Assembly (NCBI GenBank): GCA_026552835.1
Contig: JAPMTY010000070.1
Location: 1-27,105, forward strand
Direction: 5' to 3'
Source: Candidatus Methanoperedens sp.
GTDB taxonomy: Archaea; Halobacteriota; Methanosarcinia; Methanosarcinales; Methanoperedenaceae
Length of the DNA stretch: 27,105 bases
Part shown: piece after piece, positions 6,792-14,779 of the stretch
How the letters are laid out: every line of letters starts with the position of its first letter
Numbering within the stretch: the first letter of the stretch is position 1
Program-made: the position numbers and the translations under genes
The notes under the pieces: generated by a model
Told to the model about the DNA's origin: nothing
The model's input: only the letters and a program-made list of their open reading frames with translations
Database searches by the model: none

Positions 6792-7769
6792 TTACCCCAA
6801 AAAACCTGTGATAAGCTGGTTATTCTTTTGGGCATGGTCAAATATTTCAATTTTGTGAAAACCGGCATCTGTGAGCCATTCCTTGTATTGTGCTTCTGTG
6901 TATGTGCTTCCTTCTTCCGTGTTTGCCAGCATATTCACGGCAAACATTTCTGCCATGGGACTTCGTCCCCGGACCATATCCTCGATGGCGATCATCCCGC
7001 CGCTTCCCAGAATATTACCGGCGCGCTTTATGAGCTTCCTGTTCTCTTTTTCTGAATAGATATGGCAGATATTCCCCATAAAAACAATATCAAATGATTC
7101 GCCTGCGAATTCGTTCACGAACTCGTTCGTGAAATCCCCCTTCATGAGAGTCAGGTTCCTGACATCCCCAAGCCCGAACCGGGTTTTGACGTAATCGATA
7201 GTATCCGGCATATCATAAAGAACTGCGTTCAACCCTCTATTCACAAAAGCTTTTGCGTATTTGCCAGGCCCGCCTCCCAGGTCAAGCACGTTCTTCGCAT
7301 TTTTTTTCCTTTTAAGGCAATGCCCTACGGTTTCCTCTACGACTTCATCCGGCCTTGATGCCATAGCGTTCATGAAAGCTGCAACATCACGCTCTGACCT
7401 GTCTGGCTTTGCCCCTTTGATAATTCCGGGAAGCTTAAGCCATGCTTCCATTATATCGAGAAAATGGGGAAGCGACCCTCCAACATAATCCTCACCGCGC
7501 TCAAGGAAAAGATGCCGTGCTTTTTCAGATATGATATACCTGTCAAGCCTTTTATTCACATATCCCAAAGTGCAAAGCGCCTCAAGTACGATAAAGAGAG
7601 CCCTCTCATCGGCATTGAGTTCATGCTTCACGGTTGCTATGTCCTTTTCCCCGGAAAGTGCTTCAAATATTCCTGCCCGGTGCGCGGAAGCCAGCAAAAC
7701 AAGTTTGCTTGCATAGTCTCTAGCAGTTTCAATATCAAACTCTTCATTCGATGTCCACATTTTTGCCAT
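6792..7769 (-). CDS. SAM-dependent methyltransferase of the O-methyltransferase (Methyltransf_2) type
   Basis: The 325-residue protein has an N-terminal winged-helix dimerisation half (about 10-110, with ALCTLGYVNKRLDRYIIS), as in plant and bacterial small-molecule O-methyltransferases. A Rossmann SAM domain follows with motif I VLDLGGGPGKYAKAF and an acidic LYDMPDTIDYV strand. FMGNICHIYS lies where this family carries its catalytic LHDW His. The C-terminus FAVNML, EEGSTYTEAQYKEWLTDAGF is shared with the second methyltransferase at 12977-13987, so the two are paralogs. It is the first gene of the minus-strand exporter operon. A small-molecule acceptor is likely but cannot be named. Confidence 0.8.
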   Translation of the reverse strand: MAKMWTSNEEFDIETARDYASKLVLLASAHRAGIFEALSGEKDIATVKHELNADERALFIVLEALCTLGYVNKRLDRYIISEKARHLFLERGEDYVGGSLPHFLDIMEAWLKLPGIIKGAKPDRSERDVAAFMNAMASRPDEVVEETVGHCLKRKKNAKNVLDLGGGPGKYAKAFVNRGLNAVLYDMPDTIDYVKTRFGLGDVRNLTLMKGDFTNEFVNEFAGESFDIVFMGNICHIYSEKENRKLIKRAGNILGSGGMIAIEDMVRGRSPMAEMFAVNMLANTEEGSTYTEAQYKEWLTDAGFHKIEIFDHAQKNNQLITGFLG

Positions 7770-7789
7770 ATAACATCTTGCCTCTTTAT

Positions 7790-7802
7790 GCGAATTATTC
7801 GC
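7790..7802. promoter_or_regulatory. Palindromic operator candidate upstream of the methyltransferase operon
   Basis: GCGAATTATTCGC is a perfect 5-bp inverted repeat with a 3-bp centre. It lies between an AT-rich TATA-like stretch (7809-7822) and the start codon at 7769, where a bound Lrp-type protein would block initiation. Two CAAACTATT/TAAACTATT copies at 7804-7812 and 7824-7832 add further direct repeats 20 bases apart. Confidence 0.4.
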
Positions 7803-7808
7803 ACAAAC

Positions 7809-7822
7809 TATTAAATATATGA
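7809..7822 (-). promoter_or_regulatory. TATA-like element of the minus-strand methyltransferase operon
   Basis: Read on the minus strand the AT-rich CATATATTTAA sequence lies about 25-30 bases before the palindrome and about 45 before the start codon. The 111-base region between the two divergent units must hold both promoters. Confidence 0.35.
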
Positions 7823-7843
7823 GTAAACTATTGTATGGTTCGA

Positions 7844-7857
7844 TTCAATATATTAAC
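7844..7857 (+). promoter_or_regulatory. TATA element of the plus-strand ABC exporter
   Basis: TTCAATATATTAAC is centred about 30 bases before the ATG at 7881, and only a weak GAG-like site lies before that ATG. The spacing suggests leaderless transcription. Confidence 0.45.
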
Positions 7858-7880
7858 TTATCTTAATCTATGAGATAGAT

Positions 7881-8699
7881 ATGCTCCAAAAAGAAAAAAC
7901 AGATAATTACTCAATAGAGGTCAGGAATCTCACAAAGAAGTTCGGTGACTTTACTGCGGTGGATAATATTTCCTTTTCAGTAAAACGCGGTGAGACTTTC
8001 GCATTTCTTGGACCTAATGGCGCGGGAAAAACAACAACCATAAAGATGCTTACCACGCTTCTTCGCCCGACAACCGGAACAATGGAGGTAAACGGCTTTG
8101 ATCCGATGATAAACCAGGATGCAGTAAGGCGTTCTTTTGGTATAGTGTTCCAGGATCCAAGCCTTGATGACGAGCTTACTGCATACGAAAACATGGAATT
8201 CCATGGCGTATTATACAAAGTGCCTGATAAGATATTAAAGAACAAAATCCAGGAGCTTCTTAATTTCGTGGAACTCTGGGACAGGAAAAATGATATCGTT
8301 AAACACTTCTCCGGAGGGATGAAGCGCAGGCTTGAGATCGCACGCGGTCTTTTGCATACTCCTGAAGTTTTATTCATGGATGAACCCACCATCGGACTTG
8401 ACCCGCAGACGCGCAATTCCATCTGGAAATACCTGAAAGATCTAAACGGCACCGCGGGTATTACAGTATTTTTCACGACCCATTATATGGACGAAGCCGA
8501 GCGTGTTGCCGATCGCGTCGCAATTATAGACCAGGGGAAAATCGTTGCAGAAGGGAACCCTGAAGACCTGAAGAAAACAACGGGCGCAAAGACACTTGAA
8601 GAAGCCTTCCTGTCCCTGACTGGCAAAAAAATACGCGAAGAAGAGTCAGGAAGCATTGATCAGATGCGGATGAACCGCAAGTTGTGGAGCAAAAAATGA
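7881..8699 (+). CDS. ABC transporter ATP-binding protein (DrrA-like)
   Basis: This 272-residue ATPase carries Walker A GPNGAGKT (44-51), Q-loop Gln91, signature FSGGMKRRLE (143-152), Walker B VLFMDE (163-168) and switch His201 in TTHYMDEAERVADRVA. It resembles the ATPase at 5314-6333 over the core but has a shorter C-terminus ending KTLEEAFLSLTGKKI. It heads the plus-strand set and overlaps the permease gene by four bases. It would energise export by that permease; the cargo is unknown. Confidence 0.92.
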   Translation: MLQKEKTDNYSIEVRNLTKKFGDFTAVDNISFSVKRGETFAFLGPNGAGKTTTIKMLTTLLRPTTGTMEVNGFDPMINQDAVRRSFGIVFQDPSLDDELTAYENMEFHGVLYKVPDKILKNKIQELLNFVELWDRKNDIVKHFSGGMKRRLEIARGLLHTPEVLFMDEPTIGLDPQTRNSIWKYLKDLNGTAGITVFFTTHYMDEAERVADRVAIIDQGKIVAEGNPEDLKKTTGAKTLEEAFLSLTGKKIREEESGSIDQMRMNRKLWSKK

Positions 8700-9445
8700 T
8701 AAGAACAATTTACATACTCTGGCTAAGGCAGCTCAAGCGATATATCCGTTCACGTTCAAGGATCATTGGATCACTCGGACAGCCCCTTCTTTTCCTTCTT
8801 GCACTGGGATACGGGTTTGGTCCTGTATTCCAGAAAGCAGGCCAGGGAAATTACCTCGAATTCCTGGCTCCCGGAGTTATTGCAATGACCGTTCTTTTTA
8901 CCGCAATTTTTTCGGGGATGGAGATAATATGGGATAAGCAGTTCGGATTCCTTAAAGAAACGCTTGTCGCGCCTGTATCCAGGCTCAATATTATGATCGG
9001 CAGGACACTTGGCGGCGCGACGGTTGCGACAGTCCAGGGCATTATAGTGTTTTTTATATCGATCGCTGCGGGATTTCGGCCCGCAAGTCTGACGTTCCTG
9101 CCCATTGCTTTCCTGGTAATGGCGCTGACAGCCCTGCTTTTTACCGCAATGGGTACGGCGATAGCATCGCTCCTTGAAGATATGCAGGGGTTCCAGATGA
9201 TAATGAATTTCCTTGTGATGCCCATATTTTTCCTTTCCGGTGCCCTCTTCCCGCTTGCAGGACTTCCCAATTCGATTTTCATTGCAGCAAGCGCAAACCC
9301 GCTCACTTACGGAGTTGATGGCTTGAGAGGCGCTCTTGGAGGTCAGATGCATTTTGGCTTTGGCATTGATCTCGCGGTGCTAACAGGTGTTACAGCGCTG
9401 TTCCTTGTGATCGGAAGCTATCTGTTTTCGAAAATCGAGATATGA
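8696..9445 (+). CDS. ABC-2 type exporter permease (DrrB-like)
   Basis: I chose the ATG at 8696, which overlaps the ATPase stop as ATGA and has GGAG 6 bases upstream (8686-8689). A GTG at 8684 in the same frame would put that ribosome site inside the gene. The 249-residue product has six hydrophobic helices, LGQPLLFLLALGYGFG as helix 1, YLEFLAPGVIAMTVLFTAI, the coupling loop IWDKQFGFLKETLVAPVSR, and AGLPNSIFIAASANPLTYG before the last helix. All of this is standard for ABC-2 permeases. Confidence 0.9.
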   Translation: MIRTIYILWLRQLKRYIRSRSRIIGSLGQPLLFLLALGYGFGPVFQKAGQGNYLEFLAPGVIAMTVLFTAIFSGMEIIWDKQFGFLKETLVAPVSRLNIMIGRTLGGATVATVQGIIVFFISIAAGFRPASLTFLPIAFLVMALTALLFTAMGTAIASLLEDMQGFQMIMNFLVMPIFFLSGALFPLAGLPNSIFIAASANPLTYGVDGLRGALGGQMHFGFGIDLAVLTGVTALFLVIGSYLFSKIEI

Positions 9446-9522
9446 TATGTATCGTTTGAAAGGAATTATCGAATATTTAATTTATTGTAAAGAACATAAT
9501 TTATTCTCCAAATTATCGAACA

Positions 9523-9590
9523 CTTTGCGCTCTTTGCGTCCTTTGCGGTGCCTGATTTTTTTCACCGCAAAGAGCGCAAAGGACGCAAAG
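9523..9590. repeat. Long hairpin built from TTTGCG units
   Basis: The left arm (9523-9550) and right arm (9563-9590) are 28 bases each and pair everywhere except at two spacer triplets, CTC and TCC, which are in swapped positions in the two arms. The loop is T-rich. Similar TTTGCGTCC hairpins are widespread between genes of unrelated prokaryotes. This one lies in the 222-base gap between the ABC exporter and the flavoprotein and could also stop transcription. Confidence 0.75.
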
Positions 9591-9667
9591 ATAGTTTGAA
9601 ATTGTTGCAATCAACTATAATTATCGTATTAAAAAAAAAATCATAAAAAAGTAAAAAGGAGTTAATC

Positions 9668-10303
9668 ATGAAAATTTTAGGAATATCCGGAAGTCCGAGA
9701 TCAAAAGGCAACACCGAAATACTTGTACAGGAAGCGTTGAAAGCCGCTTCTGAGATTGGTGCTAAAACAGAATTAATCGCCCTGTCAGGAAAGAAAATCA
9801 AACCATGTACAGGCTGTGGGGCATGCCGTACTGAAAGCTCAAAAGGAATTTGCGCAATAAAAGATGATGATGTGCCCGGAATTTATGAGACTATGAAAAA
9901 TGCGGACGGTATAATCATAGCTTCTCCTGTATATTTCCTTTCAGTGACAGCCCAGCTCAAGGCTCTTTTTGACAGGAGCGTGATATTGCGATATGCAAAA
10001 GGCACGCCGCAGGACAGGCCCGGTGTTCCCGGAGGACCTGAATTCCTGCTGGAAAACAAAGTGGGAGGCGCCATAGCAGTTGGCGGGGGCAGGGATGGAG
10101 GCCAGCTTTTCACCGTAAACCACATACTCCAGTGGATGCTTATGCAGAATATGATCGTGGTGGGCAATAACTACGGCATGGGCGGAAGCGCCAAGGCTGG
10201 AATGAAGGGCGATGCTGCAAATGACGAGATAGGGCTTGCGATGGCAAGACATGTCGGCTTGCGTGTAGCTGAGATTGCAGGTAAGATACAGGAGAGAACA
10301 TGA
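9668..10303 (+). CDS. Iron-sulfur flavoprotein / NADPH-dependent FMN reductase family protein
   Basis: The 211-residue flavodoxin-fold protein starts MKILGISGSPRSKGNTE, an FMN phosphate-binding loop. A compact cluster Cys47-x2-Cys50-x2-Cys53-x8-Cys62 follows and probably holds a [4Fe-4S] centre, as in archaeal iron-sulfur flavoproteins. IIIASPVYFLSVTAQLKALFDR and GGAIAVGGGRDGGQ are further family motifs. Such proteins move electrons from ferredoxin or NAD(P)H to small acceptors, including quinones and oxygen species. AGGAG lies 6 bases before the ATG. It is coupled to the nitroreductase gene by a 4-base overlap, so the two may act on the same substrate. Confidence 0.88.
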   Translation: MKILGISGSPRSKGNTEILVQEALKAASEIGAKTELIALSGKKIKPCTGCGACRTESSKGICAIKDDDVPGIYETMKNADGIIIASPVYFLSVTAQLKALFDRSVILRYAKGTPQDRPGVPGGPEFLLENKVGGAIAVGGGRDGGQLFTVNHILQWMLMQNMIVVGNNYGMGGSAKAGMKGDAANDEIGLAMARHVGLRVAEIAGKIQERT

Positions 10304-10881
10304 AAGCTGAAGAAAATCCTGTAATTGTCAACATAAAAACCCGGCGCAGTGTCAGGGAATATCTCGATACGCCGTTATCAGAAGAAACTATAAAAAAGAT
10401 AATTGATGCAGGCAGGTACGCACCTACCGGGCTTAATCTCCAGCCATGGCGTTTCATAGTATTGCAGAATAAGGGGATGCTGAAAAAACTCTCATATTAT
10501 GCAAAACCCATTCTGGTAAAAAACCTTGAGGGAAGGAATGATGCAGGAGCGTTGAATTTCCTGAAAAGAGTACAGGATACAAATTTCAATCTGTTTTACA
10601 ATGCGCCAGTTCTTATTCTTGTGATCGGCAGCAAAAATAACGCCCTTACCGATTACGATTGCTCGATGTGCGCCGGGAATATGATGCTTGCAGCCAACTC
10701 CCTTGGAATTGGAAGCTGCTGGATAGGCGGAGCTGCCGTTATCCAGCAAAGCGAAGAACTCATGGCAGAACTCAAGATACCCCAGGATTACAAAATCGTA
10801 GCACCGCTTATCTTCGGATATCCAGGGACAATGCCTCAGACACCTGAAAAACGCGAGCCGGTAATATTCTGGATTCAGTAG
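10300..10881 (+). CDS. Nitroreductase-family FMN oxidoreductase
   Basis: The 193-residue protein shows NIKTRRSVREYLDTPLSEE, the FMN-binding RRSxRxY start, and GRYAPTGLNLQPWRFIVL, the second FMN contact. CAGNMMLAANSLGIGSCWIG is the helix-strand that closes the flavin pocket in the dimer. The family uses NAD(P)H to reduce nitro groups, quinones, flavins or C-C double bonds. The start overlaps the preceding stop as ATGA and has AGGAG five bases upstream. The pairing with an iron-sulfur flavoprotein suggests reductive modification or detoxification of one compound. Confidence 0.88.
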   Translation: MKAEENPVIVNIKTRRSVREYLDTPLSEETIKKIIDAGRYAPTGLNLQPWRFIVLQNKGMLKKLSYYAKPILVKNLEGRNDAGALNFLKRVQDTNFNLFYNAPVLILVIGSKNNALTDYDCSMCAGNMMLAANSLGIGSCWIGGAAVIQQSEELMAELKIPQDYKIVAPLIFGYPGTMPQTPEKREPVIFWIQ

Positions 10882-10914
10882 TGCGGTTTGCGGTTTTTTA
10901 TTAAGGAAATTACT

Positions 10915-12363
10915 ATGGTTGAAAACATTGAACAAAATAATACTCCGGATGGTTATAAATGGACAGCCCTCACCGTAGCTTCTCTTGGAATGCTTGTCGG
11001 GATTCTTAATGCCAGCACCCTGATAATCGCTCTTCCAACAATGATGGTGAAACTGAAAACAGACCTTTTCGGGATAATGTGGGTATTGATAAGTTATACC
11101 CTTATCCTCACAATACTAGCACCGGCGTGGGGCAGGCTTGCAGATATCTACGGGCGAAAGAAATTATACGTTTACGGGCTGGCTGTGTTCACGGTCGGTT
11201 CATTGCTTTGCGGTTTAGCACCTGACATAAATTGGCTTATCGCTTTTCGGGTATTGCAGGCTGTGGGAGGGTCGATGCTCGTGGCTAACGGCACCATAAT
11301 AGTAACCGATGCCTTCAAACGGAATGAACTTGGAAAAGCTATGGGAATTCTCAGCATGGTAATGGCAGCAGCATTTGTTGTGGGTCCGGTACTGGGTGGT
11401 TTTCTGACATTGATAGACTGGCGGCTGAACTTCTTTTTTAATGTCCCGATAGGTATTGTTGTCACAATATGGGCGCATCTCAAACTAAAAGATGTTGCAG
11501 TACTGCCAAAAGGAGAAACATTCGACCTGAAAGGGATGGTCTTATTTACGATTGCTTTCCTCACGACTATAATCTATCTCACAGCAGGATTTATCCTTGG
11601 TTTGACATCAGCCCCGATGCTTCTCTGCCTTGTTATCGCGATCGTGAGTTTTGCCGCCTTCCTGTACGTTGAAAAGAGAACGGTTTATCCGCTGATGGAT
11701 TTAAGCCTTTTCAAAATAAAAATTTTCTCTTACGGGCAGCTTAGTAACCTTTTAAATTCCATCGCCCGGGGAGCTGTAATGATGCTCCTGATCCTTTTCT
11801 TCCAGGGACCAAGAGGCTATGACCCGCTTATGGCAAGCATACTCATCACCCCCCTTGCCATCGGGCTTGCCATAACAGGCCCGATAGGCGGGGTACTCTC
11901 TGATAAATATGGCTCAAGGATAATCAGCACAGTCGGATTAATCATTTCTCTCGTTGGTCTGCTTGGTCTTGCGACAATGCATTACAATACGCCTTACTGG
12001 ATACTTGCCGTATGGATGTTCGTCAACAGTTTTGGTTCAGGGTTGTTCCAGGCTCCAAACACCAGCGCCATCATGTCATCAGTATCCCCGCAGCGGCGAG
12101 GTGTCGCCTCATCCATGCGGGCATTTTTTAACAGCGCCGGCATGGTTCTGAGCATGGGAATAGCATTCCCCCTGATTATGGGAACGATCTCTATTAATGA
12201 GATGATGAATATGTTTGTCGTAGGCGGAACTAATATGCCCGTGGCTGTTCAGGAGGCTTTTACCGGCGGGATAACCGCAGCTTTTATCTTGTCTTCGATA
12301 ATCACCGTGCCGGCAATTATTGCATCAGCCATGCGGGGAAAAGGAGATATGCAGAGCAATTAG
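10915..12363 (+). CDS. MFS exporter, DHA2 (EmrB/QacA) type
   Basis: The start is the ATG at 10915 with AAGGAAA 7 bases upstream; a TTG further upstream (10888) is rejected. The 482-residue product has the length and hydrophobic pattern of 14-helix drug:H+ antiporters. Motif A is GRLADIYGRKKLYVYG, the half-repeat is GVLSDKYGSR, and antiporter motif C appears as VVGPVLGGFLTLIDWRLNFF. Substrates are typically amphipathic toxic molecules. It follows the nitroreductase by 33 bases. The last ~17 codons recur as a relic at 13988. Confidence 0.9.
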   Translation: MVENIEQNNTPDGYKWTALTVASLGMLVGILNASTLIIALPTMMVKLKTDLFGIMWVLISYTLILTILAPAWGRLADIYGRKKLYVYGLAVFTVGSLLCGLAPDINWLIAFRVLQAVGGSMLVANGTIIVTDAFKRNELGKAMGILSMVMAAAFVVGPVLGGFLTLIDWRLNFFFNVPIGIVVTIWAHLKLKDVAVLPKGETFDLKGMVLFTIAFLTTIIYLTAGFILGLTSAPMLLCLVIAIVSFAAFLYVEKRTVYPLMDLSLFKIKIFSYGQLSNLLNSIARGAVMMLLILFFQGPRGYDPLMASILITPLAIGLAITGPIGGVLSDKYGSRIISTVGLIISLVGLLGLATMHYNTPYWILAVWMFVNSFGSGLFQAPNTSAIMSSVSPQRRGVASSMRAFFNSAGMVLSMGIAFPLIMGTISINEMMNMFVVGGTNMPVAVQEAFTGGITAAFILSSIITVPAIIASAMRGKGDMQSN

Positions 12364-12413
12364 AATCTTTTCGGCACTCTGGACTGAAACGTCGAAATCA
12401 TTCCGCCCAATAA

Positions 12414-12423
12414 CTTTATATCC
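12414..12423 (+). promoter_or_regulatory. TATA element before the short membrane-protein gene
   Basis: CTTTATATCC lies in the 148-base gap after the MFS gene, about 90 bases before the ATG at 12512. It predicts a leadered transcript covering the short membrane protein and second methyltransferase. Confidence 0.4.
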
Positions 12424-12511
12424 TTTCTTTCCATTGAAAATTATTAATCATTGATATTGTGACTTAATGAGTGGCATTACAATGATTTATTGTAAAAAAC
12501 GAGGTAAGAAA

Positions 12512-12961
12512 ATGACTTTAGGTATTAGATATTTAAAAACATCTTTAATCTACTTCATTGTTGGTGTGACAATGGGAGCATTATTGACTGTAAAACCTGT
12601 TCATGATTTTGCGCTTCAGTCACCATTATTCGCCGGAGCGCATGCACATATCAACCTGCTTGGATGGGTAAGCATGGCACTAATCGGAGGGATCCATCTT
12701 CATCTGAAAGATAAAAACCTGTATAGTGAAAAACTCGGGAACGCTGGTTTCTGGCTCCTTAATGTCGGGATCGCGGTGATGTTCATATTAATGCTAATAG
12801 CCGGATACATCTGGTCATCTCTTTCAATAGCGGGAAAAGGTGAACTGATCGATGCAGCAGTCGGACCTTATATGATCCTCACAATGGTTTTTGGAATTGT
12901 GATAGCTATTGGAGCATATCTAACTGCGTATAATTTGTTAAAAACCTTGTGTCGCGATTGA
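12512..12961 (+). CDS. Short four-helix protein related to heme-copper oxidase subunit I (CcoN-like)
   Basis: I use the ATG at 12512 because GAGGT lies 6 bases upstream; an ATG at 12467 opens a longer frame without a ribosome site. The 149-residue product has four hydrophobic helices. The second begins GAHAHINLLGWVSMALIGGI (residues 42-61), which resembles the first heme-ligand helix of cbb3-type oxidase subunit I and its short stand-alone relatives. Only His44, His46, His62 and His64 are candidate ligands; the later oxidase helices with the binuclear centre are absent, so it is not an oxidase by itself. It may bind heme or a quinone-like molecule. It lies 15 bases before the second methyltransferase. 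Confidence 0.6.
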   Translation: MTLGIRYLKTSLIYFIVGVTMGALLTVKPVHDFALQSPLFAGAHAHINLLGWVSMALIGGIHLHLKDKNLYSEKLGNAGFWLLNVGIAVMFILMLIAGYIWSSLSIAGKGELIDAAVGPYMILTMVFGIVIAIGAYLTAYNLLKTLCRD

Positions 12962-12976
12962 TCAGGGAGGACATTT

Positions 12977-13987
12977 ATGAAAAAAACGAGCAGCCAGGAA
13001 TTATCCCCTGAAAAAATAATGGAAACTACCTTTGCTTTTGCCCCTTCCCGGGTACTTGCAACTGGTGTTGACCTTGAAGTCTTTACTCATATAGCCAGGG
13101 GCAACCAGACATCAGAAGATATTGCAAAATGTTCAAAATCAAGTCATCGCGGAATGGAGATACTCCTGAATAGCCTCGTTGGCCTTGATTTTCTCACAAA
13201 ATCCGATCATAAATATAATCTTACACCTCTTGCAGAAAAGTTCCTGGTAAAAGGCCAGCCTGCCTACTATGGTGACTTTGTCCAGCATATAGACGGTATC
13301 TGGGAACCATGGGGAAAACTGACAGAAGTTGTCAGGACAGGAAAACCTTGCAAGGCCCTTGAAAACAAAAATGGAGTTGAGTTTTTCCAGAAATTAGTAA
13401 CACAGCTATTTCCAATGAGCTATCCGGCAGCAAGATTCGCAGCCGAAAGACTCGGCGCCGGAAAAACATGGAAGAACATACATATCCTTGATGTAGCTGC
13501 CGGTTCTGGCGCATGGAGCATAGCTTTTGCCGAGCGTGATCCGAATACAAAAGTCACAGTACAGGACTGGCCGGACGTACTAGATGTAACCAAAAAATTC
13601 GTGGATAAATTCAATCTGAACGGGCAATTTAGCTATCTTCCAGGTGATCTTCGGGAAGTGAATTTTGGAAAAGAACGTTATGACCTCATAATTCTCGGAC
13701 ATATATGCCATACAGAAGGAGCAGAAAAAACCAGGGAATTATTTTCAAGGTGCCACAAATCCCTGAAAAAAAATGGGACGCTCCTAATAGCAGATATGAT
13801 TCCTGATGATGAACGAAAAACTGCGGTTTTTCCACTCCTGTTTGCTGTGAACATGCTTGTCAATTCAACCGAAGGCAACACTTTCACAATGGCAGAATAC
13901 AACAACTGGCTTACAGAAGCAGGTTTTAAGGATATGTCCACCATTGAAGCGCCAGGCCCTTCACCTCTGATAATTGCACAAAAATAG
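12977..13987 (+). CDS. SAM-dependent methyltransferase of the O-methyltransferase (Methyltransf_2) type, second copy
   Basis: The 336-residue enzyme has an N-terminal helical and winged-helix dimerisation half (about 15-110, with SEDIAKCSKSSHRGMEILLN) and motif I ILDVAAGSGAWSIAF. TVQDWPDVLDV is the SAM ribose strand, followed by YLPGDLREV, and ILGHICHTEG lies at the catalytic-His position. The C-terminus FAVNMLVNSTEGNTFTMAEY, NNWLTEAGF parallels the first methyltransferase at 6792-7769. A strong GGGAGG precedes the ATG. Its placement behind an MFS exporter and flavin reductases suggests it modifies a small molecule that is then pumped out; this is inference. Confidence 0.8.
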   Translation: MKKTSSQELSPEKIMETTFAFAPSRVLATGVDLEVFTHIARGNQTSEDIAKCSKSSHRGMEILLNSLVGLDFLTKSDHKYNLTPLAEKFLVKGQPAYYGDFVQHIDGIWEPWGKLTEVVRTGKPCKALENKNGVEFFQKLVTQLFPMSYPAARFAAERLGAGKTWKNIHILDVAAGSGAWSIAFAERDPNTKVTVQDWPDVLDVTKKFVDKFNLNGQFSYLPGDLREVNFGKERYDLIILGHICHTEGAEKTRELFSRCHKSLKKNGTLLIADMIPDDERKTAVFPLLFAVNMLVNSTEGNTFTMAEYNNWLTEAGFKDMSTIEAPGPSPLIIAQK

Positions 13988-14038
13988 ACTATAATCACAG
14001 TGCCTGCAATTATTGCATCAATATTAGAGGGAAAGAGA
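13988..14038 (+). pseudogene. Relic of an MFS transporter 3' end
   Basis: Directly after the methyltransferase stop the sequence reads TIITVPAIIAS, then ILEGK. The intact MFS protein at 10915-12363 ends SIITVPAIIASAMRGKG. At DNA level 30 bases from 13991 match the MFS gene tail (about 12300) with only two differences. Everything upstream of the match is methyltransferase, so this is the last piece of a second MFS copy. Confidence 0.75.
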
Positions 14039-14059
14039 ATAAAAATTGATGACAATCGA

Positions 14060-14719
14060 TTACATCGATGAATTCTCTTTCTGGTATTCAAAATACGAAT
14101 ATACAACGGTATAAATAGCGACGATAATCACCGGAACAACGATAATAAATATTGCAATGCTGTCAAAAAATATTGCCAAAATACTAAAAACACCGGCGAT
14201 CTTGAACAACTTACCGCCAAGTTTATGAGTTTTATCCCAAACGTTATCGCTGCTCATCGTCCAGGGTGTTCTTATCCCGATAAACCAGTTCCTTTTTGCA
14301 TTTTCGATCAGGATCCCGGTATAATAAAATAGTATAGCCAGGGCAGGAGATAAAAAAGTGATCATATTGAACGTATATCCCAAGTTCCAGAAAATTGTCA
14401 GCAGATGCAGATAAAACAGGAAACCAATTATCAGGACGACAAATCCATCAAAATATTTCCTGAATTCCTGGATATTGGATTTTAACGGGTCTATCCTGGG
14501 TATTAAGATAAAGAGCAATAACATTCCAGTTGAAATAACCGGCATAAGAAATAATCCCCAGAACTTTGACGTATATCCATTAACCTGTCCCTGGGTGTTC
14601 CAGTGAGATGCCACTTTTTCCGGCATCTGGGGATAATAATAGATACCAATGGCGAATGATAGAATGATTATTACTAAAATGATTATTTCGCTTTTTCTCA
14701 TGGTTTTGAACCGGCTCAT
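14060..14719 (-). CDS. SdpI/DUF1648-like membrane protein
   Basis: The 219-residue protein has about six membrane helices. Residues 28-60 carry YYPQMPEKVASHWNTQGQVN and GYTSKFWGLFLMP, the DUF1648 signature. The second half contains NWFIGIRTPWTMSSDNVWDK and THKLGGKLFKIAG, the SdpI signature. In Bacillus, SdpI gives immunity to the SdpC killing peptide and controls its own repressor; in archaea the role is unknown. GGTG-type sites precede the ATG at 14719; an in-frame ATG at 14701 is an alternative. Its 3' end meets the MFS relic from the other strand, and no related toxin gene is nearby. Confidence 0.8.
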   Translation of the reverse strand: MSRFKTMRKSEIIILVIIILSFAIGIYYYPQMPEKVASHWNTQGQVNGYTSKFWGLFLMPVISTGMLLLFILIPRIDPLKSNIQEFRKYFDGFVVLIIGFLFYLHLLTIFWNLGYTFNMITFLSPALAILFYYTGILIENAKRNWFIGIRTPWTMSSDNVWDKTHKLGGKLFKIAGVFSILAIFFDSIAIFIIVVPVIIVAIYTVVYSYFEYQKENSSM

Positions 14720-14779
14720 ACCTTAGCACCTACTGCAACTTCAACACTTTGGAATGAATCCCATTTAGTGTACAACCAG

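Noticed and set aside
8771..9352. A 193-codon minus-strand frame opposite the second ABC permease
   Set aside because: It is fully antisense to a clear ABC-2 permease and has no family features.
13985..14070. Read-through of the methyltransferase TAG as pyrrolysine, extending the protein
   Set aside because: The downstream in-frame sequence matches the MFS transporter C-terminus, not methyltransferases; the Cterminus before TAG already completes the enzyme fold.
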